Source: Cristatella mucedo (Eukaryota > Bryozoa > Phylactolaemata > Cristatellidae). Taken from it: 64,000 nucleotides of DNA. The notes under the pieces are model-generated. The model was not told the DNA's origin. It was given only the letters and a program-made list of their open reading frames with translations, and searched no databases. The DNA is taken from assembly GCA_009760855.2 (NCBI GenBank), contig WPIO01000002.1:9420001-9484000 (forward strand). Direction: 5' to 3'. Position numbers and translations under genes: made by a program. This document shows, in pieces, positions 26,275 to 36,329 of the stretch; the first letter of the stretch is position 1; every line of letters begins with the position of its first letter.

Positions 26275-26889
26275 CAATTGCTACCGATTCGGAGCTCGCT
26301 GTGTGAAGGATATTCAACTTCAGCTGCTACTGGTCGCTTAAACCAGGAGCCGATACCGTGCTGGCAAATGCGAATGATGCATCGCCGGGGATCAGTAAAT
26401 ATTTCCGAATGCTTCGCTGGGGGAGCGCTCACTAGTTCTTGTAGACCACCTTAGCCCACGTTTTCTAAATTTATTGCTTTAGTTGAACTTAAAAAAAGAG
26501 ACTTTGGCGGCCCCATGTTTCCGCCTTGCCATCCACGAGGGCCAGGAAGTTGACGTCGTACTTTAGATACAAATGACTTAACAGACCTTATCAAAGGCCA
26601 AGCTTCACGTGTAAGTGAAGCAACAAACTCGTTGAGTTTCAGCACATCGATTCAGAGACAGCTGCTTAGAGACCAAAAGAGCAGGGAATAAGTACTGCAC
26701 AATTCGATGCAGCTCCTGCTTTGTGCGTCAGAGTGCCGAAATTTCCGGGCCGCCTAGGATTGGACTAGCTGACCCAAAGTATACGCTTCTACATCTGAGG
26801 CAGCTGCTGAGCCCATATTAGCCCCTTTGTAAATGATGCTGTAGCACAGCAAGCTCATGATGCTCTCGTGCTCTGCAGAACTCTAATGT

Positions 26890-27412
26890 GTACATTTCAA
26901 GGTTTTGTCGCTCACGTTTAGGTCCCTTCACTCTATGGCTCCAGCTTATCTCTCCGACATACTCCCCCATCAGGCCAAGCATCGTACCACCCGCTTTTCG
27001 GAATCCAACAGTCTACCAATACCTCGTACAAACCTCAAATCCTTTGGAGACCGTGCATTAAGTTCGTATGCTCCCAAAGCCTGGAACCTGCGTCAGAACA
27101 TCCCCTAACCTGACCACATTTAAAAGGAACTTAAAAACACACCTATTTAGGGTAGCATTTAGTGGGTCCCTGTGATTCGTCCTTCACGTGCTTATGCGTG
27201 CTGACACTGTGCATGCTGCCACTAACCACATTTGCATGCTGACCCTGTGCATGTCACCCCTAACCATGTTATTCATTTCGTTTGTTTTTCAAGCATGATT
27301 TTACTTATTATTCAATTGCATTTCACTTTGCAGAAAATGTAAAGCGCCTAGAGAGAGATTAAGTTCTCTGAGGGCGCTTTGTCAAGTACATTATTATTAT
27401 TATTATTATTAT
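26890..27412 (+). mobile_element. LINE-A copy, 5'-truncated, young
   Basis: Begins within the C-terminal coding part (FKVLSLTFRSLHSMAP...), runs through KSFGDRALSSYAPKAWN, the 3' UTR and hairpin (27340-27380), and ends in (ATT)n at 27388-27412. It lies in the intron of the channel-subunit gene, sense orientation. Confidence 0.85.
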
Positions 27413-27430
27413 TACACACATAGTGAGCCG

Positions 27431-27588
27431 TGATGGCACACTGGGTAGGTTAGGCGGTCGCTGTTCACGACCAAGGTCATGGATTCGAATCCTGCGGTGG
27501 GCGATCTTTTATTGTCGCTGCAAGCGGTAGTGGTAGCCACAAAGGCTCCTCTGTCGCTACGCAAAGAGGCTGTTAAATCAGCTAGTTT
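27431..27588 (+). repeat. tRNA-derived SINE-B copy
   Basis: Starts tgatggcacactgggt, with a box B-like gattcgaatcctgcgg, then gtgggcgat and a paired gccacaaaggctc segment, ending ggctgttaaatcagct. It lies immediately after the LINE-A tail ending at 27412. Confidence 0.75.
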
Positions 27589-28710
27589 GAAGACGAGGCT
27601 GCGCGGCCTTTAGCATGAGGGCGATTAGTGCCAGCGTGGCAGCCATTTTAGTTCGGTGTCAGATACCAGTTACTGCTAGCAGTGCCCAGCAGTTTCTCGG
27701 TGTTCGCTGCCTCTCACCGGAATTCCGTCCATAGCGAGCTTAGGAAATGAACTTACGTCCGTGCCAATGAGCTCCTAGAGGTCCTTCAGTGCGAATTTTG
27801 ATCCAATTGACTCGTGCACTTAGCCGACCACCACCCACCACCTGACGAGCACCGAGTCTTGAGACTGCTGGTATGTCGTTTACGGGCATTCGTCCCCTGG
27901 AATTTCATTTCGCCTTGTCGTAATTATGTTTTCGGCCACCATAGCCGCCGTCGCTCCCTCGGCCTCTGACTGATTCTGTTATATTCAACTAACAAGCTTC
28001 GAGGTATCGGTCATGAACGCGATTGTCATAGTCCTCTCTCTCTCTGAAGGTCGTCTGCCTTGTTGACGAGTGAAATCTCAGATCATTGCTTAGAAGCCGC
28101 CAGTGCTGGCATTACGAATGAATGCAGCTCCCAACTTGCGTTTGCCTTGGATCGCCAAGCACACCCGGGCTTGTTGTTTATGCACCACCATTTCGGCAGA
28201 GGAGGTGGCTCGACGCCATTAGTAATGGCATTGTAATTTGGTCAGATGGACGTGACAGTCGGTCTTTCGCTCATTCCTTCTCGCCACCGAGCGTTGGCTT
28301 CAGGGGTGGAAGTGGAAAGAAAGCACATGGCACCATCTAAATGATCAGCATGCTGTAGAGAGGTAACATCTGCTTCTCCGAACCCCAAGAGGCGGTAGGT
28401 AGAAATGTAGGCAATGAGTATAGCCCACTCGAATGCCGAAAAATACGAAGCGTGCTAACCTAATCATTTCACTACTGGCCTGCTGCATCACCTAAGTTAA
28501 TTATCTGTAAGCCACCAACTGCTGCTTCAAATCACGCAATGGCTCTCTTTCATTGAAAAACGTCTTTCGGCTACTAAAATGTCATACCTAGTGCCTGTTT
28601 CGGAATGAGCCGACGCCTCACCGGTCAATCTACGGCCCTTCGAGAAAGTCAGTTGTAACAGACCCGTATTGCGATCTGAGATGCCTTCGCAACGAGACTT
28701 CTCAGTATGT

Positions 28711-28848
28711 GCCGAGCTGGTTTGGTCCAGTGGTTAGGTTCTCGCCCCGGCCAAGGTCTGGCTAAGGTCGTGGGCTCGAGCCCCGAGGCATATGTGAAGC
28801 ACCTGAATAGAGATTCGGTTCTCTTGGAGCGCTATACAAATGAATTAT
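28711..28848 (+). repeat. tRNA-derived SINE-A copy
   Basis: Near-identical plan to the copy at 5182: gccgagctggtttggtcc, cgtgggctcgagccccga, gcatatgtgaagcacctg, gagcgctatacaaatga. Inside the channel-subunit gene's intron, sense orientation. Confidence 0.8.
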
Positions 28849-29147
28849 CTGCTAATCGCCAAGTAAAGGGAGAGCAAGTTCCAGATGGCATTACTGAATC
28901 AGAAAACAGCGAGAAGTTATTTGCAGGTCGCGTGTCGGCTGTTTGTTAACAGAAAGATGGGCACTTACCATTTTGGAACATGGGGGTGGGAATCGGTGCT
29001 AAGTGACAACCTTTGAGCATGGCCTGGGCCAGTGTGCGATATTGCCGATCGGGCGATCAACCCCACAGTAGATTGCGAGTTGTACAGTCGTATTAGCCCG
29101 TGCATTAGGGCTTCATTCTCTTTGCATAATTGGTTGGATAACTTAGA

Positions 29148-29151
<4 letters not shown>

Positions 29152-29180
<29 letters not shown>
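29152..29180 (+). repeat. (AT)n microsatellite in the intron
   Basis: Fourteen or so at units. Confidence 0.95.
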
Positions 29181-29602
29181 GCTGGCATGCTACATCGGCA
29201 AGATGCATGCTGCCGATCTATTATTCTCAGTACCCGGATTACACGGATTAGAAACCGGTCATGTCCCAATGATATTGTTCGGCGGCGAAACAGCCACAGT
29301 CATGTAACAGTCAGGCAGCTACGATCGAGGCTTCGGGCGACGCGCTCTACTAGGCGCTCTGGGTGTAGCACTGTGAGTTATATACTCAATGGCTGCTCTC
29401 TGACAACTGTAGCCATGCGGCTTTGATTAGAATGCTCAACGCCATGGATATGGTCTTTTCATTGTAAGGTACTGTCGCTCGTAATTGCCTTAATGCTCAG
29501 CTATTCTCGGAATACCTGAATGCATAGGTGCTGCACCTACAAGTCGCAAATCCTGTTAACCGGCTCAGGCTTCACCTAAGCGTATATTATGTACCTCTAT
29601 TC

Positions 29603-29604
<2 letters not shown>

Positions 29605-29646
<42 letters not shown>
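29605..29646 (+). repeat. (GT)n microsatellite in the intron
   Basis: About 21 uninterrupted gt units. Confidence 0.95.
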
Positions 29647-29650
<4 letters not shown>

Positions 29651-30964
29651 TTATATATATGCTCGTTAATTTGGCGTATAGTATGCCGACGGAATGGTCG
29701 CAGAAAAGTAGATCTCAAGCGGAACCATCGGGGAGTCTAGTTTCCTCGAGAGTTCGATCTCAGGCTCTCAGCACAGAGCTCACAGAACCCTGGCTTTGAC
29801 TTGCGTGAATGTGCGGGTGCCTACATAATTGCAATTAGGCGCCGAGCTTATACAATTATGTCTGCTGCCGCTTGCGATCAGAAGCTGAATTGGCTGCTCG
29901 ATTTATGCAAGTTTTAGGCAGCCCGTGCATGCCCTTAAGCCCGCTCCCCAGTGCCGACTCGATCTCGCAGAATGACCGAGTATTTGCTTGGCCTTTAAGT
30001 GTAGCGTAGCTCAAGTTGTCGGTAGCAGAAGGGAAGCAAGCATTGCTTCGCAAAAAATTAGGAGGCGATCTATTTTCGTAGTCCTGGCTAGGAGCCACAG
30101 AGCAAAATTTGCCTTATAGAGGCGAAGCTCTGACGGGCATTTCGCAGTGCCGAGTTGTATAAGATCACACACGTGCAGTTGTAGTTGCTGTTTGGCGGGT
30201 GCATAGGCTTAACAGCCAACTCCTGCGACTGTCCCGCTTGCTGCCGCGGGCACACTAACCATGGCGTCAACTCGCTGCCTCTGCAGTTCTCCGTCAGCGG
30301 CGCCGTCTAAGTTTATGTTTAACAAACTGTTGTTACATAATGAGGCGTAGTGCAGGCGTTTTAGCGATCCCTTCGGTGATTTTACATCCACGTACGGGTT
30401 TCTAACTTCCAAGGCCTAACACCTTAATACTTATGTACTTATTATATATAATACTTGATAATTAAATACCTGATACTCAAATACTCATTTTTGTCGCGAA
30501 AATGAATCTCCGCGAGACGCAATGTTAACTGCATCATTAGGGTCCGTTGCATTCGCCTATTTGCTGCTAGGTTGCCGCCTTAAATTGGACTCGACCGCTT
30601 TATAACGGAAACCGTGCGTCACAGACGTCGCGGACTAGAGTCGCGGCTAATTTTACTTTATCTTGCATCGTTGCAACTAGCTGCTTTCAAATGCGCAGAT
30701 TTTCTAATTGTTCGACAATTCATCGTTGTTGCCACGCAAGGGCCGGAGATTTGGCGAATCCCAGTAGGGCGCAGCTATAGCCGCTCTCGTACTGCTACGG
30801 ACCGGTTACCCTCGACATTAGATATCGACATTAGCTCGCGCCCGCTCACGCAGCGGAGCTGGCATGTGGCCTCAACCTTGGCATGTGGCCCTTACCTTGG
30901 CACGCGGCCTTAACCTGCCTCTGACCATGAATCCGCGCGCTTGCTGACTTCGATCGCTTTCCAG

Positions 30965-31552
30965 TGCTCGTACACGCTGTGCGACGACAGCAGCGGCGTT
31001 GGGCGTCCGACGACGGCCGCACGCAGGAACAAGCTGCGGCTGCTAAAGATGGCGGCCGACGCGTCGACGCCCGCGAAGGCGCCGGTCGGCCGGTCGGCCG
31101 GAGGTGGCGGCCGGAACGAGACGGCCGCCGGGCAGGGGCCGGCGGCAGGGACGGCGCTGCGGTGCTGGCTGGACCGGAGGAAGCCGGGCCGAGCGTTTCT
31201 CGGTCTGGACGAAGAAGCGGAGGCGGCCGCCGCTCACGCGGCCGCCGCCGAGGGAGACGGCTCGTCGTCTTTGCCGCTCAGCGAGGAGAAAGCGTACGCC
31301 GTGCTCGTAGTGCCGCCGGCCGTCATGCTCGCGTGCGTCGCCTCGCTGGCGGCCTGCGTCGCCGCCGGGAAGGTGAACGCCGACGAGGTGCACGAGCCGG
31401 TCGTCACGCCCAATCACATCGAGATCGACGGCAAGTGGTACGTGCGATCGCCTCGGCCGCGCCCCGCGGCCGACGACGACGACGAGCAGCAGCGTCGTCG
31501 GCAGCGCGAGGCGGAGAGGTGGCAGGCGCTCAGGCAGGCGCTCAGGCGCTGA
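30965..31552 (+). CDS. BK-channel beta / TipE-like auxiliary subunit, exon 2 (residues 127-321)
   Basis: Second and last coding exon. The acceptor is cgctttccag, and the frame resumes in phase 0 with Cys-Ser-Tyr-Thr-Leu-Cys (Cys127, Cys132), the position of the Cys-x-Tyr motif in KCNMB subunits. Cys193, followed by Trp-Leu-Asp, corresponds to the last loop cysteine of that family, giving six loop cysteines that could form three disulphides. A second sequon, NET, lies at 177-179. The loop is inflated by Gly/Ala/Glu-rich inserts (about 165-190 and 208-228). TM2 spans about 237-260, with Pro243-Pro244 at its start. The cytosolic tail of about 60 residues contains a non-repetitive segment (271-289, including HIEIDGKWYV) and an Asp/Arg/Gln-rich end; the stop is at 31550-31552. 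At 321 residues the protein is longer than typical KCNMB subunits (about 190-280) and near TipE length. Long reading frames on the other strand here are GC-driven shadows. Confidence 0.72.
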   Translation, partial: CSYTLCDDSSGVGRPTTAARRNKLRLLKMAADASTPAKAPVGRSAGGGGRNETAAGQGPAAGTALRCWLDRRKPGRAFLGLDEEAEAAAAHAAAAEGDGSSSLPLSEEKAYAVLVVPPAVMLACVASLAACVAAGKVNADEVHEPVVTPNHIEIDGKWYVRSPRPRPAADDDDEQQRRRQREAERWQALRQALRR

Positions 31553-33540
31553 CGCCTTCGCCCGAACCGAGGCGACGCCGCTGCCGCCGCCTCCTTGAAG
31601 CCGGGCGCTCGAGAGCGAAGGCGTCAGCGTGTTGAACTTCTGGCGGTTTTCACAGGAGCTCTGACCCGCCCGCCCGTCCTTCCAGAAGCGGCCGGTGCTA
31701 TTGCCGATAGCTCTGGCGAGCGCTCGCGCTAAAAGGCCGCCGAGGCACTGGCCGCGGCCGCCCGTGCGCGCCACGTCGCTCCGGCGAAGCGAAACGGTGC
31801 GGGCGGTGGCCGCTGCTGCGTCGGCGGCCACCGCGGCGGAGGTGGCTGTGCGAGAGCGACTGGCACGCGGACACTGGGAGCACATTTCTGACTGACTGAC
31901 TGACGGGCGGACGGACGGACAGAAATCCGCTCGTTAGAGCGCATTGAGGCCGAGAGCGAGGCTCGCAAGTCACCGAGAGCACAGATCGCTATGCTGGCTC
32001 GCTGCAGAGTGCACAGAGTGCTCCGCCGCCGAGCAGAGCCGTCTGCGACGGCTCTGCTCGGCGGCAGAGCCGCTGCGAACGCGAAATGCAGTCGGCGAGC
32101 GACGACAAACGGGGGTCGCGACATCTCAATTATGTACGAGCTCTCGCGCGCTTTTGTGCCGGCTAGAAGTGGGAAATTAGCACTCGCCTGCCAAGCGGTA
32201 TCGACCTCGGTCGGCGGCTGCAAATGCCAACTTTCATAATTCAGCGACAGTAGTCATATCAAGGACGACGGACGAGGTGCCTACGCAGTCGTGCCGCGGC
32301 GGAGGCGTATCTTGGCGAGGTCCGCCTCGCCTCACGTTTGAGCGAGCCCCCGCCCCCCCCCACCGGTACATATGCAGCGTTGCCTGCTTGCATCACCGCT
32401 GCAGACGACGATGGGAACTGCAGCGGCCACTGCGCTTCATTAGCCAGAGCGGGACGAGCATCCGGCTTTCGTCGTTGAGCGCGCGCGAAGACCCGCACGC
32501 AGACCCGCCGTCTCTTTCTCTCCTCTCGTTTGCTCCTGCTCAGAAGATTCAAGAGCCGACAAAGCTGTGACCGAGGCTACCTTCCGCCCGTCGCCCGAAA
32601 CGGAGCTCGCAGTAGCAGAAGCTAGATGCATCTGGGCTGCGGACAACAAATAGCCAGCTTCAAATGGGCTACAGACAGACGGCCTTTAAAGGAATGCAGC
32701 AACGCAGCTGTACGACCGTCAAACGTTGTGCCAACAATCCGGACCCTTCTCCGGCTGGCAGAGCACTGTCTACTTTTTGATCGCGCGCTCACGCGCGAAA
32801 GTACCGGATCGGATGCAGTTACCCTCGATAACCGTAGGTTATAGAACGCTGAGCCGCACCCCACGCACGCGAGCGAGGCTAGCGAGTTAAAAGTCAATTA
32901 AATTGAACAGTTGGTTTATTTTAATTTGATGGAGAGGCAGAAAGAGGCTAAGAGAGTAAAGTACGCCTCGGACGTCAGAAAGCCTACTAGATAGCTTTTT
33001 CAGATGCTAGTATTCATTTAGTGCACCGGCAAAGCCACGCCCTGGCCGAATCCCCCGTGCATTCTCTTCTGAGAAATCTCCCATCAGCCCCTGTTGCTAA
33101 GTGATGCCATATGGGCGCAGGTCGGCCTTATTGTTTGCGGTAGGACCGGCGGCATTCAGGCAAGCCACTGGGGAGCCGCTGCGCGTTCAATCGATAGCCG
33201 CTATAGAAGGTCGGGAAAATGCATAGCAATTGAGGATATGGGAGCCGAGTGACTGTAAGCGCCTTCACGGGCCTCCAAGCTTCAAACCCGGAACTTTCTT
33301 TTAGATACTTTCACCTTTAAAGGACTAGTAAAGTCAAAGTATGTCACGTATTTCTCTCTGCCTCATCCAAACATTGCACCCTATGCCTGGTTACTTGAAG
33401 AGGTAGCTATGACATAAGAGATGTTCAAAATCAAGGCCCATATGAAACATATCTGGTAGTCTAGTCCGTTTCACTATTAAAGTCTTGAGTCTCCAAATTT
33501 AAATATTTCGATTAAACCACCATCTGCAATCTTCAATCAA
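31553..33540 (+). other. Probable 3' UTR and downstream flank of the channel-subunit gene
   Basis: GC-rich up to about 32.6 kb, then falling to average. It contains a strong 19-bp hairpin (32025-32065) and short direct repeats of ggacggac type (31900-31920). No certain polyadenylation signal was identified. The stretch 33230-33300 has a weak tRNA-like look (possible old SINE) but is too degenerate to call. Confidence 0.3.
32025..32065. repeat. 19-bp perfect hairpin downstream of the channel-subunit gene
   Basis: Arm gccgccgagcagagccgtc (32025-32043), loop tgc, inverted arm 32047-32065. It lies 473 bp after the stop codon, possibly in the 3' UTR. Confidence 0.85.
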
Positions 33541-33550
33541 AGAATGGTTT

Positions 33551-33590
33551 TATCTTCACACACTCCTCCGAATAGAAGGGGGTGTGAAGA
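33551..33590. repeat. Imperfect hairpin in AT-rich DNA
   Basis: tcttcacacactcc and gggggtgtgaaga are inverted copies around a gaatagaa loop, with a one- or two-base irregularity. Confidence 0.6.
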
Positions 33591-34072
33591 TGAAACTGCT
33601 CTTTTATTGCAAAAATACATTGTAAAATCTGTATTGTATTGTATTTTAGCCATATATATATATATATAGTTATCAGTAAACTAATTTGTTTGCTATGACA
33701 ATACAGATATTTGTATTGCTAGCTGTGAAAGTTGACTCAATATTATTGTTCAAAGACCTGCTCATAAATAGATTTAGTAGCCTAGTAACTCTAGCTTGAC
33801 CTAAATAAGTCAAGTCTAACTAGGGTTCTCAAAAAGTCATTTCAAAGACAGCTGTTTTAATAGTTTTTCATTTTTCACTGATTTTAAAGTCAATAGCTTA
33901 TTCTTGTGATGAACACTATTTTGTTATTATATACCTTTCACGGCTATTTCTAAATCAATATATATTTACTTCTTATAAAAATATTTCAGGAATACCTGTA
34001 CATTAAACGACTTTTCTGAGAGACTCCCCCTTAATTGTGTACCAAATTTCGTACAGCTCCAAAGAAAACACT

Positions 34073-35002
34073 TCAGCGTCCGTTGATTTTGGTTTGATGA
34101 ATAACTAAGTTTGAACAATGTCTAGAGATTTCCAGTGACCTAGCAGGAGTTCCCGAAAAGCATGAATTTGGACTTGAGCCATTTGAAACTACGTTGCCCT
34201 CCAACTGCAATTGATGGTCCACCTTTTTGAAGCAACAAATTCCATTCATTTTGAAGAGACAAGTTCGCGCTTTCAGCATTATTTGACTACTGTGCGATGA
34301 CAACTTCTACACTGCTGACTCCAAATAGACGAGACACAAGATTTCCTGAGACTTTCAGCGTAGTTTTTGACGGGCGGACAGATGAATCATTGAGATTAAG
34401 CACGTGAGATTCGTGACATCTTTGTTCACTTGGTGTTCAACGCGGCACTTTAAATTTCCCATGAGCTTGGTATTAATGTAATCATTCAAGTTAGAGAGCC
34501 TGTTGAACGTAAATTCTAAAACTGTGTCAGCACTCATCAACGTAGCGTCTTCTTATCTTGGATTCTCAACATCAATGTTTAAATGGTTTGTTGCCTTTAA
34601 AAGAGTTTTTTGAGAGCGTCAAAATCCAATGCCTTAACCATTTCCAGAGGGTTGAATTCGGTTAGTGTCTCGCCAATGGCGACTTCTGTCTTTACTAGCG
34701 GCTCTAACATTCTTGGAATGAAGTTCCAGCGCGTCTTTACATCAAGATGCCGATCAATTTCACATTCAAACTCAGCTTTTACTTCGAATTAAAAGACATT
34801 ATTTCGAACAGTTGATGTGAAAGATTAATTTAATGAATTGGACAAGCTTGCGTGAGTTCGTGAGCAGATTTTGGTAATTGACGTCTACTAATGTTTCATT
34901 GCCGATCACTTCCAATTCCGTACCTGGTTCAAGATTACCCATTTCATTAACATCGTCACTAATCAGGTTTAAATCGTCCGTCTCGGTACACATCTTGTAC
35001 AA
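34073..35002 (-). pseudogene. hAT-like (BED/ZBED-type) transposase fragment, disrupted
   Basis: Reverse-strand pieces in order: LLTNSRKLVQFIKLI (about 34870-34820), a frame change, then DVKTRW (34743-34726) followed by a MLEPL block, a LMSADTVLEFTFNRL block (34543-34500) and a run of diverged sequence down to 34073. The order (RK-V-F helix, D-x-KTRWN, MLE, then L-x-AD) is that of the hAT transposase catalytic core upstream of the dimerisation domain, which I do not see. Stops and shifts occur near 34800, 34560 and 34355. Upstream coding may have been displaced by the LINE-A insertion at 35030-35765. Confidence 0.65.
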
Positions 35003-35029
35003 TGTGTCGCGTACTGCTAAAATTTGGGC

Positions 35030-35765
35030 TTTTTAGACAGGGATACCACATTTAATTTGGTCCATGCATTTGTGGCATCCCGTCACGACTTCTGTAACTC
35101 ACTGATTGTTGGTCTACCGGCCGGTGCAATCAGGCACTTGCAGCTGGTGCAAAACTCTGCGGCTAGGCTTGTCTGTCGTGAGCGTCGCTGTTGCCAGATC
35201 TCACCACTACTCGCCAACCTGCACTTGTTCCCAGTCAAGCAACGCATCGACTTCAAGGTTTTGTGACTCTGTTTTAGGTCCCTTCATTCTTTGGCTTCAG
35301 CCTACCTATCAGATCTACTTCCCTATCAAACTAATCATCATACCATCCACTTTTCGGAATCGAATCGTTTACCTATAGCTCATGCGAACCTCAAATTTTC
35401 TTGAGACCACGCCTTTATTTCGTATGCTCCCAATGCCAGGAACTCACTTCCGACGGCATCCCGACATCCAGACATGGTTAACAACATTTAAAAAGAAATT
35501 TAAAACGCATCCACTTATCACAGCATTTGGTGGGTCCATCCGATTCGTTCTTTACGTCCTTATGCGTGCTGACACTGTGCAGGCTACCACTAACCATATC
35601 TGCATGCTGACCCTGTATATGTCATCTCTAACCATACTATGTTCTCATTGAGCGTGCTAACACTAACCATTAGATCATGCTTCCTTTTTTCAGCAAATTT
35701 AAAGTGCTTAGAAAGGGATTGAGCTCTCTGAGAGCTCGGAATCATATTTATTATTTTTATTATTC
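35030..35765 (+). mobile_element. LINE-A copy, older, splitting the hAT remnant region
   Basis: Begins at the block homologous to 58755 and carries ARLVCRERRCCQISPL, diverged C-terminal coding sequence, the 3' UTR with gcgtgctgacactgtgc units, and a hairpin with ATT tail at 35690-35765. More substitutions than the copies at 15 kb and 27 kb. Confidence 0.8.
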
Positions 35766-36070
35766 CAAAAACGCTCAAATTCTGTTTCATCAATACATTT
35801 TAAGTGGAGTGCACGAACCACATGTGCAAAGAAGACTCGTCTTGATTGCAGTTTGATCGTTGATATCATGAATGTAAAGTCCGAAGGGTCAACGTCCTCT
35901 CACTATTGCGCATTCAGCCAGTCATGCTAAACTGCACAGTATCTCTCCTGTTTCCTTTGATGTCGCCATTCGCGTTTTCTCTTTTCTTTGTAATCATCAT
36001 GCACCCGCTTCAGCACGTCGCTTTCTTTCGCTAGAAGTCTGAATCCGCCCAGTGAGGTGTACGGTCATAG
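35766..36070 (-). other. Unassigned reverse-strand coding-like stretch
   Basis: Between the LINE-A copy and the viral island the reverse strand reads a Lys/Arg/Glu-rich helical segment (HDDYKEKRKREWRHQRKQ) and then a stretch ending FERFW, broken by three stops. It might belong to the hAT element's upstream part, to the viral element, or to an unrelated gene. Confidence 0.25.
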
Positions 36071-36329
36071 AGACTTCATCTATTGATAGCTCTAATCGGC
36101 ATTCCATCAGTAGCCAGATCGGTAAAGTAATATGGCTGTGAACGTTATGTAGAGCCAAGGGCTCTACCCACGCACATTTATAACCTCACTTCGTTCGGTC
36201 GCCTCGTGCTCGATCGAGTCTCTATCTCAATAACGTTCAAAACCATACCTATTCAGTTTTATTTAATTCAAGAGTATTTTTGTTTTAATTATTCTATTTT
36301 AATTTAAAGATATTTTTTGTAATTTATAA

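Larger units (their letters stand above)
22846..30964 (+). other. Intron of the KCNMB/TipE-like gene (8119 bp, phase 0)
   Basis: GT-AG intron joining the two coding exons: donor gac|gtacgt at 22845/22846, acceptor ctttccag|tgc at 30964/30965. Both sides keep the same frame with no residue split, which strongly supports direct splicing. The first 2.5 kb stay GC-rich (CpG-rich, no credible exon). The rest contains a CTAT tract (about 25746-25766), a poly-C tract, one LINE-A copy, two SINEs, and AT and GT microsatellites. I see no further exon with a conserved motif, but a small extra or alternative exon cannot be excluded without transcripts. Confidence 0.65.

Noticed and set aside
31043-31885. 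280-codon reverse-strand frame over exon 2 of the channel-subunit gene
   Set aside because: It is the antisense of a GC-rich real exon; composition is Arg/Ala/Gly/Pro low complexity, with no domain and stop scarcity explained by GC content.
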